A stretch of 17,566 nt of DNA from Saccharothrix sp. ST-888 (GTDB lineage: Bacteria > Actinomycetota > Actinomycetes > Streptomycetales > Streptomycetaceae): assembly GCF_000955975.1 (NCBI RefSeq), contig NZ_JYJF01000131.1, positions 1 through 17,566 of the forward strand, given 5' to 3'. Shown here one piece after another: positions 13,904 to 17,566 of this stretch (position 1 is the stretch's first letter; every line of letters begins with the position of its first letter). The position numbers were made by a program, and so were the translations under genes. A model generated the notes under the pieces. The model saw only the letters and a list, made by a program, of their open reading frames with translations. It was not told where the DNA came from and did no database searches.

Positions 13904-14353
13904 TCAGGCCGGGCCGGCCTTGCGGCAGTCGGGGCACTCGCCCAGGAAGACGAGTTCGGTCTCCTCGATGCGCCAGCCGCGCAGGCCCTTGCGCGGCGGG
14001 GCGGGGATCTCCGCCTCGACGTTGGTCACCCGGCCGCAGCGGGTGCAGAGGGCGTGCTGGTGTTCGCCGGTGGAGAGCTCGAAGACGGCCGGACGGCCGG
14101 GGCGTTCGAACTTCCGGACCAGGCCGGTCTCCATGAAGTGCCGAAGCATCTCGTAGACGGCCTGGCTGGTGAGCGTGCCGAGCCGGGTCCGGGCCGCCTC
14201 GGTGATCGACTCGACGTCCAGATGCGCCTGCGCGCTGAGGATCTGCAGGACCTCCAGCCGGGGGCCGGTCACGCGCAGGCCGACGTCGCGCAGCCGCTGG
14301 ACCACCGCGTCCCGGTCCGCCGGAGCCTTACCGTGTTCCATCAGAGCCGCCAT
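13904..14353 (-). CDS. Fur family transcriptional regulator
   Basis: The product has 149 residues from the ATG at 14353. The winged helix covers about 12-85 (LRDVGLRVTGPRLEVLQILS, then LTSQAVYEMLRHFMETGLVRKF). The C-terminal dimer domain has FELSTGEHQHALCTRCG (91-107) and GECPDC (138-143). Cys103/106 and Cys140/143 form the structural zinc site; His44, His98 and His100 are candidate sensor ligands. It resembles the CatR/PerR-like group of Streptomyces, which senses peroxide or a metal. The start is uncertain: ATG 14341 and TTG 14377 are alternatives, none with a clear ribosome binding site. A GACAAAGAT half-site of the palindrome at 12164 lies just upstream, suggesting autoregulation and perhaps control of the peptide gene. 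Confidence 0.88.
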   Translation of the reverse strand: MAALMEHGKAPADRDAVVQRLRDVGLRVTGPRLEVLQILSAQAHLDVESITEAARTRLGTLTSQAVYEMLRHFMETGLVRKFERPGRPAVFELSTGEHQHALCTRCGRVTNVEAEIPAPPRKGLRGWRIEETELVFLGECPDCRKAGPA

Positions 14354-14474
14354 CGGGTCGCCATGTGGTCCGGACAAAGATTTGGCCCAAGCGTACCTCT
14401 TGCCCGGTCGAAACTCTGCCGGAGTGCGCCCGAACCTTGCGAACGGCCGGACGGCGCAGCGCAGATGGGGCGCG

Positions 14475-15476
14475 TCAGTCCAGCCAGCCGAGCTTCGCCG
14501 CCCGGACGCCCGCCTCGAAGCGGCTGGTGGTGCCCAGTTCCTGCATCACCTCGGACATCACCCGGCTGAGGGTGCGCAGCGAGACGCCGAGCGAGCGGGC
14601 GATCTTCTCGTCCTTCATGCCGGCCGCCAGCATCCTGATCGCCGCGTGCTGCTGCTCGGTCAGCCGTTCGCCGCCGCGCCGCTGCTCGATGTGTCCGTAC
14701 GTCGAGGACGTGTGCCAGCAGTACTCGTAGAGCGCCAGGTAGGAGCGGACCAGAGCGGAGCCGCGCGCGAGCACGGCACCGGCCTCGTGGTTGTCCGGGT
14801 CGATCGGGAGCAGGGCGAACCGGCGGTCGCTCAGGATCATGTTCAGCGGGACCACCGGGGCCAGCCGGACCTCGACGCCCAGCTCGATCTGGCGGCGGAA
14901 GAACTCGGCGAGCGCCGGCACCGCCGCGAAGCGCTGCTGGTAGATGGCCCGGACCTGGGCGCCGCTCTCCAGCAGCCGGCGGTCGCGGGCCAGCCCCTGC
15001 TCCAGGAACTCGCCGGTGGGCAGAGCGCCGGGGTGCATCGAGGCGATCTCGTCCTTGACGGTGTCCGAGAGGTCCTCCAAGGTCTGCTGGATCCGCCGCC
15101 TGCTGGTCAGCACCTCGATCTCGATCTCGGCGTGGGTGGCGCCCCCGCCGCGCATGTAGCGGGCGGCCAGGTCCTCGATCGCGGCGTAGCGGTCCTCGGC
15201 GCGCTGCTGGCGGTCCCGGATGTCGCGCTGCTCCTGGGCGAGCATCCGCAGCAGGGCCACCTCGGGGTCGACCACCGCCACGGCGGCGGCCTCGTCGCGC
15301 GAGGGCTCGGTGATCAGGCCCAGCTGGCTGAGTTCGGCCCAACAGGACTGCGCCTCGGGGCCGGAGAGGCCGAGCTCGACCGTGAGTTCGTCGTAGGTGG
15401 ACGACCCCCGGGCTCTCAGCTCCTGGTAGAGGGCCAGCGCCTGGTCAGAAGACTTGCCCTCGGTCGGCCTTGACAC
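14475..15476 (-). CDS. TrmB/LuxR-type helix-turn-helix transcriptional regulator
   Basis: The product has 333 residues. A TrmB-like winged helix covers about 12-58 (ALALYQELRARGSSTYDELT, then LSQLGLITE). A Glu/Arg/Gln-rich helical stretch (about 75-130) looks like a coiled-coil linker. A middle effector-type domain follows (about 140-260). The C-terminal LuxR-type HTH (about 270-330) contains LTEQQHAAIRMLAAGMKDEK, then IARSLGVSLRTLSRVMSEVM. This architecture is common as a pathway-specific regulator beside actinomycete metabolite and peptide clusters. No receiver phosphorylation site is seen. The start is the GTG at 15476, with a weak GGGGATGG upstream. An inverted repeat 49 bases upstream may be its own operator. 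It is the best candidate to bind the shared GTCCAC-N10-GTGGAC element. Confidence 0.85.
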   Translation of the reverse strand: MSRPTEGKSSDQALALYQELRARGSSTYDELTVELGLSGPEAQSCWAELSQLGLITEPSRDEAAAVAVVDPEVALLRMLAQEQRDIRDRQQRAEDRYAAIEDLAARYMRGGGATHAEIEIEVLTSRRRIQQTLEDLSDTVKDEIASMHPGALPTGEFLEQGLARDRRLLESGAQVRAIYQQRFAAVPALAEFFRRQIELGVEVRLAPVVPLNMILSDRRFALLPIDPDNHEAGAVLARGSALVRSYLALYEYCWHTSSTYGHIEQRRGGERLTEQQHAAIRMLAAGMKDEKIARSLGVSLRTLSRVMSEVMQELGTTSRFEAGVRAAKLGWLD

Positions 15477-15756
15477 GCGACACCGCCATCCCCGATTTGG
15501 ATTGCCTGCACAACTCCCGCCGGCTCGTTTCCCGAGAGGTGGAAAAGCGAGGGAAACGACTAGGCCCGATAGTAGGCCGCGTCACAGCGGGGGCCGGGCG
15601 ATCGGGGCAAAGACCCGGGGAGTCTGATGGAGTGCCGATCCGCACTTCGTCAGGTGCGGGGCTCCGGGGCTGCGGCGTGCGGTGTCGGGTGGCTTCGCCG
15701 GTCGTACGGAGCCGACAGGATACTGCTCGGGCGCGGTGTTCGAGTGCCCTGTCTTT
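15477..15756. promoter_or_regulatory. Intergenic region upstream of the LuxR-type gene
   Basis: No gene is supported in these 280 bases. The part nearest the regulator holds the TCGTTTCCC inverted repeat. Further out, a 6-bp hairpin CCGCAC/GTGCGG (15640-15659, 8-base loop) could be a weak terminator for the methyltransferase gene, whose transcription enters from the right. Confidence 0.4.
15525..15559. promoter_or_regulatory. Inverted repeat TCGTTTCCC-N17-GGGAAACGA
   Basis: Perfect 9-bp arms at 15525-15533 and 15551-15559 are spaced 26 bases centre to centre. It lies 49-83 bases upstream of the regulator's GTG, where a promoter or operator would be expected. The wide spacing favours two half-sites of a dimeric protein over an RNA hairpin. 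The bound protein is not known. Confidence 0.55.
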
Positions 15757-16620
15757 TCAGGACCGGGGGCGCCGTTCGCAGAGCAGGAAGACGCTGTCGG
15801 TGCGGGCGTCGAGCGGGCGGCTGTCGCGGCTGGTCACCCGCAGACCGGCCCGGCGCAGATCGCCGCAGAGCTCGTCGGGATCGACGATCCACTTGCCGCT
15901 GCGGAACTCCTGCCGCAGGACGCCCTGGGGGCCGAACTGCTCGCTGCGGAGGAGCAGTTCTTCCCGCATGGTGGAAAGATCGAAGATCTGTTCAGCGAAC
16001 GCTGTCTCGTCGACACCGTCGAATCGCGGCACCCGGAAGGTCCAGTGGCGGTACGGCTCCTCGGCCAGTCCGGTGTGGCGGTGCGCGGTGAAGTCCAGTG
16101 CGAGCGTTCCGCCGGGACGCAGGTGGGCGGCCACCTCGGTGAGCAGTGCCGCCCGGGAGCCCGGCGCGAGTGCCGCGATCATCGCTCCGGCGAGCATCAC
16201 AAAGCGGTACTCGCCGTTCAGCCGGAGCAGTTCGAGCGCGGTACAGCTGGTGGTGACGGCCCGTCTGGTGCGGCGCCCGCCGCGCGCGGCCCACTCGCCG
16301 AGCCGGGTCAGCGCGGCCGGGTCCCGGTCCACGGCCTCGACCCGGAAGCCGTGGTGAGCAAAGGGGACGGTCAGCCGTCCGGCGCCGGAGCCCAGGTCGA
16401 GGACCGGGCCGCCGACGCTGCGGGCCGCTCTCAGGTACCCGACGATGTCGGCGGCGTGCGGGTTGAGCAGGAAGTCCTGCAGCCAGGTGGTGTGCGGGGT
16501 CGGAGGCACCATCGACTCCAGGCCGGGAGCCCAGCGGGTGCTGACGGGCTCCCGGCCGCCGCACGGAGGGCGGACGGCGGACGCGAGCGGGGCGGATCCG
16601 GACAGGCTGCGCGTGGCCAT
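15757..16620 (-). CDS. Class I SAM-dependent methyltransferase
   Basis: The product has 287 residues. The SAM-binding motif I is VLDLGSGAGRLTVPFA (73-88), followed by the acidic motif II VEAVDRD (94-100). A post-II MLAGAMIAAL region and the strand LRPGGTLALDFTAH complete the Rossmann-type methyltransferase fold. The N-terminal ~50 residues include WAPGLESMVPPTPHTTWLQD, a lid-like region possibly contacting substrate. The substrate (small molecule, sugar or peptide) cannot be read from sequence. The ATG at 16620 follows an excellent GGAGGAGCC. The gene is divergent from the repeat-protein gene across 346 bases that include one perfect copy of the shared 22-bp element, so it probably belongs to the same regulon. 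Confidence 0.87.
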   Translation of the reverse strand: MATRSLSGSAPLASAVRPPCGGREPVSTRWAPGLESMVPPTPHTTWLQDFLLNPHAADIVGYLRAARSVGGPVLDLGSGAGRLTVPFAHHGFRVEAVDRDPAALTRLGEWAARGGRRTRRAVTTSCTALELLRLNGEYRFVMLAGAMIAALAPGSRAALLTEVAAHLRPGGTLALDFTAHRHTGLAEEPYRHWTFRVPRFDGVDETAFAEQIFDLSTMREELLLRSEQFGPQGVLRQEFRSGKWIVDPDELCGDLRRAGLRVTSRDSRPLDARTDSVFLLCERRPRS

Positions 16621-16661
16621 GGCTCCTCCAGGGTGTGCTCAAGTGCCCCGCCGGGGACGGC

Positions 16662-16692
16662 CGGTGCCACAAGAGCACCCGGGGTGGCACCG
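16662..16692 (-). promoter_or_regulatory. Hairpin in the methyltransferase leader
   Basis: CGGTGCCAC (16662-16670) and GTGGCACCG (16684-16692) form a 9-bp stem with a 13-base loop, 42 bases upstream of the methyltransferase ATG. The loop contains GAGCAC (16673-16678), which could pair with GTGCTC (16635-16640) near the ribosome binding site as a pseudoknot. A protein operator is the simpler alternative. Confidence 0.4.
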
Positions 16693-16738
16693 ATCCTCCC
16701 CCGTGTGATCGCACCGGGGCCAGTGTCCGGCGCGGCGG

Positions 16739-16760
16739 GTCCACGCGGTGGCGGGTGGAC
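16739..16760. promoter_or_regulatory. Shared 22-bp element, copy D (divergent promoter region)
   Basis: GTCCAC (16739-16744) and GTGGAC (16755-16760) are separated by exactly 10 bases, identical in half-sites and spacing to 7665-7686. It lies 119 bases from the methyltransferase start and 207 from the repeat-protein start, so it could serve either or both. Confidence 0.6.
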
Positions 16761-16966
16761 GCCACCGGAATCCGGACTGGGATTCGAATATTGGCAGTCA
16801 TATAAACAAGTAAATGTGCCGTCCGGGTTCCGTGGCTCCGTTCCCGGCAAGGCCGTTCGGGTCAATAACTACACCGATGTATTGATCAGGCCGTGTGGTA
16901 AGCGTCGGATTAATCGGGCTTTGTTGTAGACAGAGAATCCGCTTTGCCGATCACATTGGGAGTATC

Positions 16967-17566
16967 ATGAAGACCCGCGCAGCCGGTCTTGTCGTGTCGG
17001 GACTGACCTCGTTCGCCTTGGTCGTGCTGGGCAGCAGCACGGCGCACGCCTACTCCGACTGGTCCTCGGACGTCGCGGCCAGCGACTCGGGGACGAGCGA
17101 ATCCCCCTGGGTAGCGGCGCTTGTCGACCGGGCCGGCCTTGAGAACGGCGCCAGCCTCAGAACGGCGCCGGCCCAAGGGGGGGAGACCTCTTGGGATGCC
17201 AGAAACACGGACGGCGCCCTGCCGCAGCAGTTCGAGGGCGCACCGGACTGGGAGACCGGCTATCACACGGCCGGCCCCGCCGAGCAGCCGCGGCCGGGCG
17301 GGGGTGACGCCGGGGGGAAACAGGGAGGCAACTCGCAGTGCGACAAGCGCTGCGGCGAGCACGGCCAGGGCAATGAGCACGGCCACGGCGAGGGCCAGGG
17401 CCAGAACCAAGGCCAGAACCAAGGCCAGAACCAGGAGCGGGGGCAGACGTCCACTCAGGACCAGTCGCCCAGTCAGGTGGCTCACCCGGGCCAGGTGGCC
17501 AACCCCAGTCAGGTGGCTCACCCGGGCCAGGTGGCCAACCCCAGTCAGGTGGCTCACCCGGGCCAG
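16967..17566 (+). CDS. Secreted Gln-rich hexapeptide-repeat protein (3' end outside window)
   Basis: The open frame of 200 codons runs off the right edge. The ATG at 16967 follows GGGAG. Residues 1-28 are a clear Sec signal: MKTR, a hydrophobic stretch, and an AHA cleavage site before YSDW. The mature part begins with ~90 Ser/Asp/Gly/Trp-rich residues. A CDKRCGEHGQ segment (two Cys) follows, then GHGEGQGQ and GQNQ repeats (about 144-157). Finally there is a tandem array of QVAHPG/QVANPS hexapeptides, still in progress at the edge. I do not recognise the family. It may be a wall-linked or surface protein, a matrix peptide, or a multi-core precursor. It is probably co-regulated with the methyltransferase through the shared 22-bp element. 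Confidence 0.78.
   Translation, partial: MKTRAAGLVVSGLTSFALVVLGSSTAHAYSDWSSDVAASDSGTSESPWVAALVDRAGLENGASLRTAPAQGGETSWDARNTDGALPQQFEGAPDWETGYHTAGPAEQPRPGGGDAGGKQGGNSQCDKRCGEHGQGNEHGHGEGQGQNQGQNQGQNQERGQTSTQDQSPSQVAHPGQVANPSQVAHPGQVANPSQVAHPGQ
17471..17566 (+). repeat. 36-bp tandem repeat encoding SQVAHPGQVANP
   Basis: Two identical 36-base units (17471-17506, 17507-17542) and 24 bases of a third reach the window edge. Each encodes two hexapeptides, SQVAHP and GQVANP. Identity at every base, including third codon positions, indicates recent expansion or ongoing homogenisation. The full number of units is not visible. Confidence 0.93.

Larger units (their letters stand above)
16621..16966. promoter_or_regulatory. 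Divergent promoter region, methyltransferase / repeat protein
   Basis: No gene is supported in these 346 bases. From left to right it holds: the methyltransferase leader with the hairpin 16662-16692; copy D of the shared element (16739-16760); the palindrome ATTCGAAT (16782-16789); and AT-rich patches at about 16780-16816 and 16861-16925. These patches are the likely promoters, with TTGGCA at 16791-16796 as a possible -35 for the right-hand gene. Exact promoter hexamers are not convincing. Confidence 0.45.

Noticed and set aside
14341..15342. Second long minus-strand frame of 333 codons over the LuxR-type gene
   Set aside because: Its composition is Arg/Pro/Gly-rich without motifs, and it overlaps a clear HTH regulator in another frame.
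16910..17557. Minus-strand frame with HLTGVGHLARV repeats
   Set aside because: It is the antisense of the tandem repeat array; the + strand has the ribosome binding site, signal peptide and sensible composition.
17471..17566. Tandem array as a CRISPR
   Set aside because: There are no unique spacers; the units are contiguous, in frame with a signal-peptide-bearing protein.

Overview
The window is high-GC DNA with GTG starts, purine-rich ribosome binding sites and mycothiol-linked gene families (a maleylpyruvate-isomerase-type protein and an MshA-type glycosyltransferase). This points to an actinomycete, most likely Streptomyces or Kitasatospora. No rRNA, tRNA, CRISPR array, IS element or prophage gene was seen.

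Left part (1-4175): ordinary or accessory genes. These are the 3' end of adenosylhomocysteinase; a DinB/MDMPI-fold protein; a FAD monooxygenase with a one-base frameshift in its FAD-binding motif; a divergent TetR regulator sharing an AT-rich promoter with an inverted repeat; a leftover C-terminus of a DUF2079 membrane protein; and a PIG-L/LmbE-type deacetylase.

Middle part (4333-12105): an apparent biosynthetic cluster on the + strand. It encodes a glutamine-dependent asparagine-synthetase-like amidotransferase overlapping a PrpF-type isomerase (GTGA overlap), then an SDR oxidoreductase and a stand-alone methionyl-tRNA-synthetase-like ligase, closed by a strong hairpin. An MshA-like glycosyltransferase follows with its own terminator. 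By family, these enzymes could isomerise an unsaturated polycarboxylate, amidate it, reduce or oxidise it, activate an amino acid and transfer a sugar. No product is known to me.

Right part (12106-17566): a small secreted peptide with two GDIVWP motifs, followed by a 14-bp-stem hairpin; a GHMP-kinase-like protein that has lost the Gly-rich ATP loop; a Fur-family regulator; a TrmB/LuxR-type regulator; a SAM methyltransferase; and, running off the end, a secreted protein of Gln-rich and hexapeptide repeats.

The most system-like signal is a 22-bp element, GTCCAC-N10-GTGGAC. It is perfect upstream of the SDR gene and between the methyltransferase and repeat-protein genes. A diverged copy (24 of 29 bases matching the SDR site) lies upstream of the asparagine-synthetase-like gene. 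This suggests that the middle and right parts are co-regulated as one cluster. Short in-frame tandem repeats recur in several of its genes.
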